Of a stretch of 37,938 nt of DNA, positions 16,790 through 25,177 are shown piece by piece. Both the position numbers and the translations under genes were made by a program. The DNA is from Streptomyces musisoli (lineage in GTDB: Bacteria > Actinomycetota > Actinomycetes > Streptomycetales > Streptomycetaceae), in assembly GCF_016741855.1 (NCBI RefSeq), contig NZ_JAERRH010000035.1, positions 1 through 37,938 of the forward strand, read 5' to 3'. The notes below the pieces were generated by a model. The model was not told where the DNA came from, searched no databases, and was given only the letters and a program-made list of their open reading frames with translations. How positions within the stretch are numbered: position 1 is the stretch's first letter; every line of letters begins with the position of its first letter.

Positions 16790-17003
16790 CTTGCCGTCCA
16801 CCACTGACAACGGGTCGCCGACGAATGACTCATGGGCCGACGGGAGGCCGGGAGCCGCCCTGTTCCCACGGTCGAGGCGACAGGACCGCCGGACCCTCAG
16901 GCGCTCCGGTCGCGATCAGCACCTGCTGTGCAGCGGGCAGACACGTCTTCGCGGACAGTCGGGTACGGCGATACGTCACCGGAGAGTGGCACACGGCGCC
17001 CGG

Positions 17004-17034
17004 TTGACTTGGAGTGGGCTCCAACACCTAGCGT
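17004..17034 (+). promoter_or_regulatory. MerR-type promoter/operator upstream of aldo/keto reductase
   Basis: A -35 TTGACT (17004-17009) and a -10 TAGCGT (17029-17034) are 19 bp apart, the over-long spacing typical of promoters activated by MerR-family regulators. The spacer carries the dyad TTGGAG-TGGG-CTCCAA (17009-17024). The start codon is 37 nt beyond. No MerR-family gene is in the window, so the activator is elsewhere. Confidence 0.72.
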
Positions 17035-17070
17035 CGTGGGCGTTGATCGCGAGTCTCAGGAGGCAGCAGC

Positions 17071-18057
17071 ATGACCGACGTCCCCACCCGGCACCTGGGC
17101 AACCTGGCGGTCTCCGCGCAGGGTCTGGGGTGCATGGGCATGAGCCACGGCTACGGCGCCACGGACGACGCGCAGTCCATCGCGACCCTGCACCGTGCCC
17201 TCGACCTCGGGGTGACCCTCCTGGACACCGCCGACTTCTACGGCGCCGGGCACAATGAGGAGTTGATCGGACGGGCCATCGCCGGGCGCCGCGATGAGGT
17301 GGTCCTGGCCACGAAGTTCGGCTTCGCCAACCGACTGGGCGAACCAACCCGGATCCGCGGCGACGCCGCGTACGTGCGGCAGGCATGTGAGGCGTCGCTG
17401 CGCCGGCTCGGGGTCGACCATATCGACCTCTACTACCAGCACCGGGTCGATCCACAGGTGCCGATCGAGGAGACCGTCGGCGCGATGGCCGAACTCGTGC
17501 AGGCCGGGAAGGTCCGCCACCTCGGGCTGTCCGAGGCCGGCACGCGCACCATCCGACGGGCGCACGCGGTGCACCCGATCGCCGCGCTGCAGAGCGAGTG
17601 GTCGCTGTGGACCCGCGACCTCGAGGCGGAAACAGCCCCGGTCTGCCGCGAACTCGGCATCGGCCTGGTCCCGTTCTCCCCGCTCGGGCGCGGCTTCCTG
17701 ACCGGCCGGTACAACACGGTCGACGGGCTGGCCGAGACCGACGTGCGGCGCAGCCAGCCGCGTTTCGCCGACGGCAACCTCGAACGAAACCTGGCGATCG
17801 TCGCGAGACTGGACCAGCTCGCCGAGGCGAAGGGAGTCACCACCGGCCAGCTCGCCCTTGCCTGGGTGCAGCACCGGGGCGACGACGTGGTGCCGATCCC
17901 CGGCACCCGGCGGCAGCGCTACCTGGAGGAGAACGTCGCGGCCCTGGCCGTCGAGCTGTCCGCCGAGGACCTCGCCGCCATCGAGGCCGCCGCCCCGCCC
18001 GACCAGATCGCCGGCACCCGCTACGACGCGACCAGCCTCACCTTCGTCAACAGGTGA
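17071..18057 (+). CDS. Aldo/keto reductase
   Basis: 328 residues with AGGAGG 7 nt before the ATG. The family tetrad is complete: Asp52 and Tyr57 in LLDTADFYGAG, Lys82 in VLATKFGF, His124 in DLYYQHRVD. The NADPH site is visible in LVPFSPLGRGFLTGRYN and VVPIPGTRRQRYLEENVAAL. It is close to the AKR13/YajO-like group that reduces aldehydes with NADPH. Cytoplasmic and monocistronic. The MerR-type operator just upstream implies induction by a thiol-reactive aldehyde, redox signal or related stress, which would fit the enzyme's activity; this is inference from the promoter shape. Confidence 0.92.
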   Translation: MTDVPTRHLGNLAVSAQGLGCMGMSHGYGATDDAQSIATLHRALDLGVTLLDTADFYGAGHNEELIGRAIAGRRDEVVLATKFGFANRLGEPTRIRGDAAYVRQACEASLRRLGVDHIDLYYQHRVDPQVPIEETVGAMAELVQAGKVRHLGLSEAGTRTIRRAHAVHPIAALQSEWSLWTRDLEAETAPVCRELGIGLVPFSPLGRGFLTGRYNTVDGLAETDVRRSQPRFADGNLERNLAIVARLDQLAEAKGVTTGQLALAWVQHRGDDVVPIPGTRRQRYLEENVAALAVELSAEDLAAIEAAAPPDQIAGTRYDATSLTFVNR

Positions 18058-18144
18058 GCCGCCGCGACTCACCGTGTCAACATCGTCCGGCGGCTGAGGT
18101 CCGACCGGAGTCCCGCTGTCGACCATGTAGAGTGGCATCACCGA

Positions 18145-18221
18145 CGCGGGGTGGAGCAGCTCGGTAGCTCGCTGGGCTCATAACCCAGAGGTCGCAGGTT
18201 CAAATCCTGTCCCCGCTACCA
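18145..18221 (+). tRNA. tRNA-fMet (CAT), initiator
   Basis: 77 nt including an encoded CCA. The cloverleaf folds with anticodon CAT in loop CTCATAA, and the anticodon stem ends in three consecutive G-C pairs (GGG/CCC), the initiator hallmark. The first acceptor position is an unpaired C1-U72, also an initiator trait and usual in actinobacteria. The T-arm is GTTCAAATC. A terminator follows directly. Confidence 0.96.
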
Positions 18222-18223
18222 GA

Positions 18224-18253
18224 AGAAGGGGCCCGCAACAGCGGGCCCCTTCT
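18224..18253 (+). terminator. tRNA-fMet terminator
   Basis: A perfect 13-bp stem (18224-18236 with 18241-18253) closes the tetraloop AACA, starting 2 nt after the CCA end. It ends transcription of the tRNA gene. Confidence 0.9.
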
Positions 18254-18608
18254 GCGTTGGCCCAGCGAACGAGCAGCCGACACGTACGGGGCGGTGCCGT
18301 AGGCGACTCATCGCCCCCGTCACGGCAGCCGGGCCTGAGGCCCGGCAGCGACACCCGGGACGGCCCACCCTGCGCTGCCAGGTGGAGCAGTCATCCTCGC
18401 AGCAAGTCCGGCCGTGTTCGATCTCGGCGAACGGGCCGCAGCCCAGACCTCGGGAAGTCGTCCGGCTCCGCGGCCCCGCACTGGGCCCAACCTGCCGTCC
18501 AGCGCCGCCACCAACTGCGGCAGGGCGCCACTGGCGGCCCGGTAGCGGATCTTCGACGTGATCTTCGACGGGCTACGCCCGCCCCACCAGTGAGCCGTGT
18601 GACGGCTC
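18254..18608. other. 355-bp gap with a second hairpin
   Basis: No credible gene is seen here. GCCGGGCC (18328-18335) and GGCCCGGC (18339-18346) form an 8-bp hairpin with a TGA loop. Near 18548-18569, GATCTTCGACG occurs twice in a row. Minus-strand frames are Arg/Ala-rich without coding bias. The region is the 3' flank of the phosphatase gene and the tRNA unit. Confidence 0.5.
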
Positions 18609-20822
18609 CTAGGTGGTGTTGTAGATGTCGACCCAGATGGTCTTGCCGCGGCCGGTGGGGGCGTTGCCCCACTCGGTGGAGAGGGCGTCGACGATGTGGA
18701 GCCCTCGTCCGTGCTCCGTGTGCTGGCTGGTTTCGGCGGTCAGGGTGATGGCGGTGGGGATGGGCGGGGTGGGATCCGTGTCGCGTACCTCCAGGCGGAG
18801 GTGGTCGGGGTACTCGCGGAGGCGGAGGTCGACGTCGCTGTCGGCGTGGATGAGGGCGTTGGTGACGATCTCGGAGGTGACGAGTTGGGTGCTGTCGATG
18901 AGGTCGTCCAGTCCCCAGGTGTGAAGGCTGTCGGTGATGAACTGGCGGGCGGTCTTGACGGCTCGGAGGTCGTGGCGATGGAAGGTCATGCGTGTGATGC
19001 GGCGGTTGGGGCCGGGGACCGGGCCTTCGTAGTGGGCGATGAGAAGGGCTACGTCGTCGTGGTGGGCCGTGGTGTGGACCGAGGCTCGTTGGATCAAGAG
19101 GTCCGCGAGCTTTTCGATGCTGGGGGGCGGGGGCGCGAGGAGGGTCTGCGCCCAGAGATCGGTGTCGGTGTCGCTGTCGGTGCCGGTCTGCGGGGTGGGG
19201 GTGAGGCCGTTGGTGTAGAGGAAGAGGGTGGTGTCGGGGGCGAGCGGGATGTCCGTGGTGGCGTAGCGGGTGTCGGGGTTGACGCCGAGGGGGATGTCGG
19301 CGGGAAGACGGGGGCTGGTGAGGGCGCCCTCGTGTGTGCGGATGAGCGGCGCGGGGTGACCGGCGATGGCGGTTTCGGCGGTGCCCGTGGTGGTGTCGAA
19401 GTTGATGAGACAGCAGGTGACCATGAGGTCCGTGTCGAGTTCGTTCAGCAGGCGGTTGGCGCGGGTGAGGACGATGCCGGGTGAGTGGCCTTCCGTGGCG
19501 TAGGCGCGGACGGCGCTCCTGAGCTGGCCCATGACGACGCTGCTCTCGATGCTGTGCCCTTCGACGTCGCCGACGACGAGGGCGATGCGGCCACCCGGCA
19601 GCGGGATCATGTCGTACCAGTCGCCGCCGAGTCCCGCGGTGGAGGAAGCGGGGACGTAACGGGCGGTTGTGATCATGCCGGGGACTTCGACCAGGTCCCG
19701 GGGCAGGAGCTTGTTCTGTAGGTTCTCGGCGAGCCGCCGGGCGTTCTCCGTGAGGGTGGCGCGTTCGAGGGCGGGGCCGAGCAGGTCCATCATCAGCATC
19801 GCGACGGCTTGTTCCTCGGAGCTGAAGGTGCGCGGGTGGGGGAAACCGAGGGTGCACACGCCCAGGCGCTGCCGATGAGGGGTGATGGGCAGATAGGCGG
19901 TGGCCTCGAGGTCGTCGTCGACGGCGTGGGGATAGGCGTTGAGAAGGGTGGAGCGGTCCACGAAATACAGAGGGGTACGGGTGAGCAGGGCGTCGGCGTC
20001 GGGGCGGTGAGGGGTGGCCGCGGCGCCGTGGAGGAGGCGGAGAGCCACGCTGGGATAGTCGCTGTGTCCCGCCACCCACAGCCGGCCGTCCTTGAGGATG
20101 TGGACGAGGAACGCGGTGGCCCCGAAAGGCGTCATGATGCGTTGCCGGGTGACGGCCATGACGTCGCTGACGCTGGTCGCCTCGTTCAGCTCGGCGGCCA
20201 GCTGGTGAATCTGGTACATGAAGCTGACCTCGGTGGAGCCGGGACAGTCCGGCAGTCCCCATCCGATGTTGACACTCCCCGCAGGGTCCGGCCGGCGACC
20301 GTACACCGGCACCAGGGCGGGTTTGGTACCGGGGCGCATGTCGACGCCCCGGTCGGCCATGGCCTGCAAGGTACGGCCGAGGGCTTCGGTCTTCTCCTTC
20401 AGCCAGGCCACGTCGTCAGCGCGGAGGAAGTGGGTGCGCGGTGGGACCCAGACGAAGGCGATGGTGCCGAGGCGGCCATGGTCGGTGTCGATGGGCAGGG
20501 CGACCACGGAATAGGGGAAGGGAATGCGGCTGGCGAATTTCAGCCCCGGAGGGTGGGGCGTGGGGAAGCCCGCCGTGGTCATCTGCCCGCTGCGGAACGC
20601 GGCGGCCGTGGCATAGGGGGCGTCGGTGGCGACGCGTTCGGGCATGGTGTAGATCGCCGGCTGGGCTCCGCCGATGATCACGCTGCGCAGGGTGTGGTCG
20701 TCGTCGGCGAGCAGGTATGCCAGGCCCGTGTTCGCTCCGAGCTGTTCGATCACGTCCCGCAAGGTTTCGGCGAGTGCGGAGTCGCGGTGCAGGGTTGTGC
20801 ATGTGTCCGTCTGGTCTGTCAT
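18609..20822 (-). CDS. GAF / SpoIIE-type PP2C phosphatase / HATPase (anti-sigma kinase) protein
   Basis: 737 residues. Two GAF-like sensor regions (about 1-165 and 190-365) precede a SpoIIE/PP2C phosphatase domain (about 375-590: LGGDWYDMIPLPGGRIALVV, GDVEGHSIESSVVMGQLR, AIAGHPAPL, HHDDVALL) and a C-terminal HATPase_c domain like RsbW/SpoIIAB (N box TSEIVTNALIHA, LEVRDTDPTPP, EHGRGLHIVDAL). Such proteins combine kinase and phosphatase control of anti-sigma-factor antagonists in stress or developmental sigma switching. Odd point: the canonical metal-binding YTDGL is YTNGL here (Asn538), and GDVxGHG is GDVEGHS, so phosphatase activity may be altered. No membrane segment. Monocistronic, with only a weak GGGA before the ATG. 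Confidence 0.9.
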   Translation of the reverse strand: MTDQTDTCTTLHRDSALAETLRDVIEQLGANTGLAYLLADDDHTLRSVIIGGAQPAIYTMPERVATDAPYATAAAFRSGQMTTAGFPTPHPPGLKFASRIPFPYSVVALPIDTDHGRLGTIAFVWVPPRTHFLRADDVAWLKEKTEALGRTLQAMADRGVDMRPGTKPALVPVYGRRPDPAGSVNIGWGLPDCPGSTEVSFMYQIHQLAAELNEATSVSDVMAVTRQRIMTPFGATAFLVHILKDGRLWVAGHSDYPSVALRLLHGAAATPHRPDADALLTRTPLYFVDRSTLLNAYPHAVDDDLEATAYLPITPHRQRLGVCTLGFPHPRTFSSEEQAVAMLMMDLLGPALERATLTENARRLAENLQNKLLPRDLVEVPGMITTARYVPASSTAGLGGDWYDMIPLPGGRIALVVGDVEGHSIESSVVMGQLRSAVRAYATEGHSPGIVLTRANRLLNELDTDLMVTCCLINFDTTTGTAETAIAGHPAPLIRTHEGALTSPRLPADIPLGVNPDTRYATTDIPLAPDTTLFLYTNGLTPTPQTGTDSDTDTDLWAQTLLAPPPPSIEKLADLLIQRASVHTTAHHDDVALLIAHYEGPVPGPNRRITRMTFHRHDLRAVKTARQFITDSLHTWGLDDLIDSTQLVTSEIVTNALIHADSDVDLRLREYPDHLRLEVRDTDPTPPIPTAITLTAETSQHTEHGRGLHIVDALSTEWGNAPTGRGKTIWVDIYNTT

Positions 20823-21078
20823 GGCCGTGTCCCGTGTCGAGGAGCCGTCTGAGACAGGGGTGAGGCTGGTGGTCAGGCACTTTTCCCATGCTCTCTCCGG
20901 CCGGAGGCGACCGCATCCGCCCGGGTTCCGGCCCGGTCGCTGCGGCTCGGCCGCCCACCTCGGTCTGCGCCCGGATCCGGCGCCGTCCCGGCCTGAACCC
21001 CTGGCGCCGACGCTCCGCCGGGGGGGATGTCAGTGGTGACCCGTATGGTGCGCATGTCGTCTCTGAGGAGGAGATCTC

Positions 21079-21675
21079 GTGGGATTCTCGGGTCACCTGG
21101 TGTTCGCCCGCAGCCGGCGTCCGTTGCTGGAAGCACCCGTGTTCGGCGGTATCGGTCAGGAACTGAAGGACACCGTGGACGCGTGGTTGCCGCGGCCGGG
21201 CGGTTGGCAGACCCTTCGATTCGATCACGGGATCTGGGCGGACGGCTATCTGTCCGCCCTGGTCGTATGGACAGGCGCGCCGGCTTGCGTCGCCGAAGTC
21301 TCCGACGGTGACATCGCCTTCGTGACCGGCCTGGGAACCGACGGTCAACGCTGGCAGGCGTGGCTCAACCTGGACAAGGCCGCGGCACTTTTCGCCGAGG
21401 AACCCGAGGACCTGGACGACGTCTCTCTGTGGGTGGGCACGCCCGAGTTCGACGAGGCGGTGAGGCGCAAGCGCGCCGAACTCGAAGCGCACGTGCCGGC
21501 CGGCGCCGAAGGCGCCCTCGCCTGGGCCGCATCGGCCGGGATCACGGGCACGGGCGAGCAGCCCCGGATCGAGACGCTGTTGCGCTCGCGGGAGACCTTT
21601 GCGGAGGACCTCTTCAGTGCGCTGCTGGACGAGTTGGGCTTTCCCCGGGCCACCCGAGTCTCATCAGGGACGTAG
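21079..21675 (+). CDS. Conserved-looking hypothetical protein
   Basis: 198 residues, GTG start with GAGGAGGAG about 5 nt upstream. I do not recognise the family. The N-terminal part is a mixed alpha/beta domain (HLVFARSRRPLLEAPVFGGI, GGWQTLRFDHGIWADGYLSA, LVVWTGAPACVAEVSDGDIA) and the rest is acidic and helical (LNLDKAAALFAEE, EAVRRKRAELEAHV). No signal peptide, membrane segment or cofactor motif is visible, so it is likely a cytoplasmic protein. Codon bias is strongly coding. It is divergent from the phosphatase gene across 256 bp and converges on the DUF5959-like gene. Confidence 0.75.
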   Translation: MGFSGHLVFARSRRPLLEAPVFGGIGQELKDTVDAWLPRPGGWQTLRFDHGIWADGYLSALVVWTGAPACVAEVSDGDIAFVTGLGTDGQRWQAWLNLDKAAALFAEEPEDLDDVSLWVGTPEFDEAVRRKRAELEAHVPAGAEGALAWAASAGITGTGEQPRIETLLRSRETFAEDLFSALLDELGFPRATRVSSGT

Positions 21676-21781
21676 GAAGCAGCCTTCACCAGGGCGAAAC
21701 GGTGTCCTGGCACCTATGACGTCATGCGGCGTACCGCGGCCGAGTCTTCCTCTACTCCCACAGCAGCGCGAACCCAGTGGT

Positions 21782-22213
21782 TCAGGACTCCGACAGCATC
21801 GGAATCCAATGCCTCATCACCTGGCGCAGACGCTGACGGTGGGCGGCGATCCAGTCATCGGGAGGGACGAGCGGGACCCGCACGGTGACCATGGACCCCG
21901 ACTCGTCCTCGACGACGACCTCCGGGCAGCCACGCTCGCCGTCGAGCTGGATGAACAGGGACGGCCCCCTGCTCATCTCCATCCAGGCGATGTCTTCGCC
22001 GGCATCGAGTCGGTCCAGCGCCGTGCCCCAGCTTTCCAGCCTCGAAACGGACAGCGCCAGGTCGATACGGCCGGACACGAAGGGTGTCCTGACGACGATC
22101 TCCGCTTCGAGTCCGGCGGTCCACCTGGGATTGCGCCCCAGAACGCCGACCGTGACGCTGTTGCCTTCGTCGTCGGCGAGGACGATGAGTTCTCCGGGGG
22201 GAGGGTCGCCCAT
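21782..22213 (-). CDS. DUF5959-like small protein
   Basis: 143 residues, ATG at 22213 with AAAGGA upstream. ELIVLADDEGNSVTVGVLGR at the start and the Trp-containing middle (AGEDIAWMEMSRGPSLFIQL, then VVVEDESGSMVTVRVPLVPP) match my memory of DUF5959, a Streptomyces family of unknown function. The pattern is beta-rich with a final helix (DWIAAHRQRLRQVMRHW). It lies 81 nt downstream of the universal stress gene on the same strand and may be transcribed with it. Confidence 0.7.
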   Translation of the reverse strand: MGDPPPGELIVLADDEGNSVTVGVLGRNPRWTAGLEAEIVVRTPFVSGRIDLALSVSRLESWGTALDRLDAGEDIAWMEMSRGPSLFIQLDGERGCPEVVVEDESGSMVTVRVPLVPPDDWIAAHRQRLRQVMRHWIPMLSES

Positions 22214-22294
22214 GGCTGTCCTTTCTTCGGTGGCCGAGGGCAGATCCTCTCCTGGTCACGCGTGCGTCTTCCACCCCGTTTCGCGAGTGGCCTC

Positions 22295-22780
22295 TCAGGC
22301 GGCCGCTGCCGGCCCGGGGGCACCCGGTGCCCAGTCGGGAGGGACGATGAGGAGGGGGGCCGCGGCGTTGCGCAGGCAGTACCGGTCGGGTGAGGGGCGC
22401 AGCGAGGCGAATGCCCGCAGGTGACGCAGGCCGATCACCAGCAGGTCCTGCGGGCCGTGCGCCAGGCGGGCCAGAACCGGACCCAGAAGGCCCCTTTCCA
22501 CCCGGCGCCGCACGGGCAGGAGGTCGGTGAGGCCGGCGCCTTCGCAGGCGGCATCGAGCATGGCCTGGGCGGACGCCTTCTGGGCCGCGTCCAGTTCGGG
22601 GCACGGCAGGGCGCGCTCCGCGGCCTCGCCGCCGTAGGGGCTCCACACCGTGACGGCCACGAGTACGGCATGGCGCCGCCGGGCTTCCTCGGCCGCGCAC
22701 CGCAGTGTCACGACGCCGCCCTTGTGGTCGTCGACGCCGACGATGACGCGTCCCTCGTGGTCGCTTCGTTCGTTGTGCAT
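22295..22780 (-). CDS. Universal stress protein (UspA-like), degenerate nucleotide loop
   Basis: 161 residues from the ATG at 22780 with GAAGG upstream. The Rossmann-like Usp fold shows in RVIVGVDDHKGGVVTLRCAA at the N-terminus, LVAVTVWSPYGG in the second strand, a middle helix and LLVIGLRHLRAFAS near the C-terminus, ending with AAAPLLIVPPDW. The usual ATP-binding G-x2-G-x9-GS pattern is not intact: after IGLRH there is no Gly-Ser pair, so ATP binding is doubtful. It may act in stress survival like its relatives. It is divergent from the YoaK-like gene across 277 bp in which I see no clear site. Confidence 0.78.
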   Translation of the reverse strand: MHNERSDHEGRVIVGVDDHKGGVVTLRCAAEEARRRHAVLVAVTVWSPYGGEAAERALPCPELDAAQKASAQAMLDAACEGAGLTDLLPVRRRVERGLLGPVLARLAHGPQDLLVIGLRHLRAFASLRPSPDRYCLRNAAAPLLIVPPDWAPGAPGPAAAA

Positions 22781-23057
22781 GACACCTTCGCCTTCCCGCG
22801 GCCCCTTCGGGCCGTTGCCGTGATGACGGTAGGGCGGGCGTGTGCCGCGGGGGGTCCCCCATCCGGGGGAGCGGACGGATGAGTGTTGTGCCGTCCGCAC
22901 CGGGTGGGGCCTCTACGCCTCCGTCGCGCACGACCGTGCACCGGCCTCGAAGGTGGGAGATGATCTGAAGCGTCCAGAGGGACCGGCGGCGGGCCTGGTC
23001 GGGGCCGTCCGGCGGCACAGGTCGCGAGGGTGGGCAGTCGGGAAAGGTGTGAAGGGC

Positions 23058-23879
23058 ATGTCGGGTGCCACGCCACCGTCCGGGGACGTTCCAGAGCGTG
23101 GGCCCGGGCCCACGGGCGGCTCCGCGACGGAGGCGGGTCTACCGGCGACGGACCGGTCGGTGCGGTTGGGGGTGCTGCTGGCGATGGTCGGTGGCGGCCT
23201 GGACGCGTACACGTTCATCAGCCGTGGTGGCGTGTTCGCCAGCGCGCAGACCGGCAACGTGGTGCTGCTGGCGGTCGCGGCCGCTCAGCGGCACTGGTGG
23301 CAGGCGGTGGGACACCTGCCCGCGATTCTCGCCTTCCTCGCCGGGGTGCTCGTCGCCGAGACGCTCAGGCGGCCCAGGGTGGCGGCGGTACTGCGTTGGC
23401 CGGCGTGTGTGGCCATGTGCCTGGAGATCGTCGTGCTGGCGGTGGTCGGCCTGATTCCCGCCGGTGCACCCGATGCGCTGGTCACCGTGCTGGTCGCGTT
23501 CATGGCAGCCGTGCAGATGTCGATGTTCCGCATGCTTGTCGATGCCGTCTACAACAGCACGATGACCACCGGGAACCTCCGCTCGGCCATGCAGAACGCC
23601 CATCAGGCGATGGTCGAGAAGGACCGGGAGGCCAGGCGCCGGTCGTGGCAGTTCGCCTGTGTGGTCCTCGCGTTCCTCGCGGGAGCGTTCGGCAGCGGCT
23701 GGCTGACGCTTGTCTGGGGGGTGCACGCGGTGTGGGCCGCGTGCGTGGTGCTGGCGGCGGGCTTGGGCCTGTTCGTGCACGACGAGCGCATCGCACGGAG
23801 TACGGGCGGCAGCCCCGGTGGCCCCGGTGGCCCCGGCGTGTCCGGCAGGCCCGGCGGTTCCGGCAAGGCGGGGAGTTGA
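23058..23879 (+). CDS. YoaK-family (DUF1275) membrane protein, copy 1
   Basis: 273 residues from the ATG at 23058 with GAAGGG just upstream. The first helix carries the family signature VGGGLDAYTFISRGGVFASA followed by QTGNVVLLAVAAAQ. Five or six hydrophobic segments follow (HLPAILAFLAGVLVAETL, CLEIVVLAVVGLI, LVTVLVAFMAAVQMSMF, FACVVLAFLAGAFGSGW, VWAACVVLAAGLGLFV), with TTGNLRSAMQNAHQ in a loop. The C-terminus is a Gly/Pro/Ser-rich tail. DUF1275 proteins are multi-pass membrane proteins of unclear function, sometimes proposed as transporters. A second member lies 300 bp away facing this one. Confidence 0.87.
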   Translation: MSGATPPSGDVPERGPGPTGGSATEAGLPATDRSVRLGVLLAMVGGGLDAYTFISRGGVFASAQTGNVVLLAVAAAQRHWWQAVGHLPAILAFLAGVLVAETLRRPRVAAVLRWPACVAMCLEIVVLAVVGLIPAGAPDALVTVLVAFMAAVQMSMFRMLVDAVYNSTMTTGNLRSAMQNAHQAMVEKDREARRRSWQFACVVLAFLAGAFGSGWLTLVWGVHAVWAACVVLAAGLGLFVHDERIARSTGGSPGGPGGPGVSGRPGGSGKAGS

Positions 23880-24034
23880 GCGTGCCGGCAGCGTACAGGC
23901 GGTGAGAGTCGGCCCGTGATCGATCACGACCGGCCCTTGCGACCTGGTGCCGCCGGTCGGTGTGTTCGGCCCGGAACGCGGTCTCGGAACGTGATGGCCG
24001 CTTGGGCTGAGGCATTGCCGCAGGTGCAGGCGTT

Positions 24035-24084
24035 GCTACCGGGGTTCGCTCAGTGCGCTGCTACCGGGGTTCGCTCAGTGCGCT
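24035..24084. repeat. Perfect 25-bp tandem duplication between the two YoaK genes
   Basis: GCTACCGGGGTTCGCTCAGTGCGCT occurs at 24035-24059 and again, unbroken, at 24060-24084. It is inside the 299-bp gap 23880-24178 between convergent genes, where I see no other gene. The exact match points to a recent slippage event. Confidence 0.9.
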
Positions 24085-24178
24085 GCGCCGATTCCCGATG
24101 TGCGGCCGCGTTCTGTCGGTCCCGCACCACGGGCGCCGCCCGCTGCCCCGCCCGGGGCGTGGCGCGGTGGGTGGGCGG

Positions 24179-24910
24179 TCAGCGTTCAGGGGGTGGTGGG
24201 GACGAGGACGGCGCCGGTCCCGCCCCGGAGTCCGGCGCCTGGCGTTCGAGCCGGCGGGTCTGGTGGATCTGGAGGGCGAGGACGGCGGCGAGCAGGGCGG
24301 CGGCTGTGCCGACGGCGGGAGGGCCGGCCAGGCGGGTCAGGATCGCGCCACCGGCCGCGCCGGCCACGAACGCCGTGACGATGAGCCCGTACCGTCCCGC
24401 GCGCCGTGCGGCCGCCGGGTCTTTCCCCGCCATCCACTGATGTGCGGCGACGAGGGCTTTCTGCATATTGCCGCTTTCGGCGAGCGTCGTGTAGGGGGCG
24501 TCACGCAGTGTGGTGAAGGTGGAGAACTGAAGCGCGGCCACGAAGGACACCGTGACGGTGGTGACGTGTTCGGGCGCGTCGGCGGGCAGTGCGGCGACGA
24601 CGGTCAGCGCCGCGATCTGCAGTGTGAGGACGAGCCGCAGGGGCCGGCGCACGAGGCGTTCCACGCCGGGCAGGCCGAGTACTTCCACGAGCAGGACGCC
24701 GACGCCGAAGGCGGCGACCGGGACCAGCAGGGAGATCGCTCGGTGCCAGTGCCGGGCTGTGGCCTCCAGGCACAGCAGCAGGACGTTGCCCGATTGGAGG
24801 TTGGCGAAGACGTTGTACCGGATGAACGTGTAGGCGTCCAGGAATCCGCCGACTGCCGCCAGCAGCGCCCCGACGGGAACGGTGTCGGGGCGGCGGTGGA
24901 TCGTGGCCAT
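24179..24910 (-). CDS. YoaK-family (DUF1275) membrane protein, copy 2
   Basis: 243 residues. It shares the family plan with copy 1: AAVGGFLDAYTFIRYNVFANLQSGNVLLLCLEA at the first helix, SLLVPVAAFGVGVLLVEVLG, LTLQIAALTVVAAL, VTVSFVAALQFSTF, SGNMQKALVAAHQWM, and two late hydrophobic segments. The tail is Pro/Ser-rich (SSSPPPPER). Identity to copy 1 is moderate, so this is an old paralogue, not a fresh duplication. It is tail to tail with copy 1 and divergent from the SoxR-box gene at 25178. No strong Shine-Dalgarno sequence precedes its ATG. Confidence 0.87.
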   Translation of the reverse strand: MATIHRRPDTVPVGALLAAVGGFLDAYTFIRYNVFANLQSGNVLLLCLEATARHWHRAISLLVPVAAFGVGVLLVEVLGLPGVERLVRRPLRLVLTLQIAALTVVAALPADAPEHVTTVTVSFVAALQFSTFTTLRDAPYTTLAESGNMQKALVAAHQWMAGKDPAAARRAGRYGLIVTAFVAGAAGGAILTRLAGPPAVGTAAALLAAVLALQIHQTRRLERQAPDSGAGPAPSSSPPPPER

Positions 24911-25108
24911 GCTTCACAGCATGCACGACCAGGACTCGAGAGGCCGCTGGGCAACCGGCGACATGCCGGGGGACAGCGGCGATGGGCTGCACGCGGTGAC
25001 GGGATGACGGGGGAGAGGAGCGTGATCCTTGATCAGGGCGCACGGTGGGTCGTCGGCGCACTGTTCCTGTCCGATCATGCGACGGCCGGGGCGGGCCGGG
25101 ACTCGGGG

Positions 25109-25139
25109 TTGACCTCAAGTCCGGTTGAGCTTCTAGGTT
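25109..25139 (+). promoter_or_regulatory. SoxR-box promoter
   Basis: A -35 TTGACC (25109-25114) and -10 TAGGTT (25134-25139) are 19 bp apart, with the dyad CCTCAAGT-CCGG-TTGAGC (25113-25130) in exactly the position of the known soxS-type SoxR site (CCTCAAGTT...CTTGAGG). Only the last dyad base departs from the consensus arms. The site reads toward the small gene at 25178. SoxR itself is not in the window. Confidence 0.8.
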
Positions 25140-25177
25140 CGAATGCACCGATGTCGACGTACCGGAGAGGAACGGCC

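Noticed and set aside
14660..16807. 715-residue plus-strand frame opposite ligA
   Set aside because: Complement of the ligase; no recognisable domain.
18145..18221. tRNA-fMet as attachment site of an integrated element
   Set aside because: No second copy of the tRNA 3' end and no integrase in the window.
18391..20262. 623-residue open frame on the minus strand overlapping the phosphatase gene
   Set aside because: It is Arg/His/Pro-rich, has no domain and is the +1 shadow of the GAF/SpoIIE/HATPase gene, whose frame carries all motifs.
24053..25177. Long upstream extension of the receiver-like protein frame
   Set aside because: It runs antisense through YoaK copy 2 and across the SoxR-box promoter; the ATG at 25178 has the ribosome-binding site.
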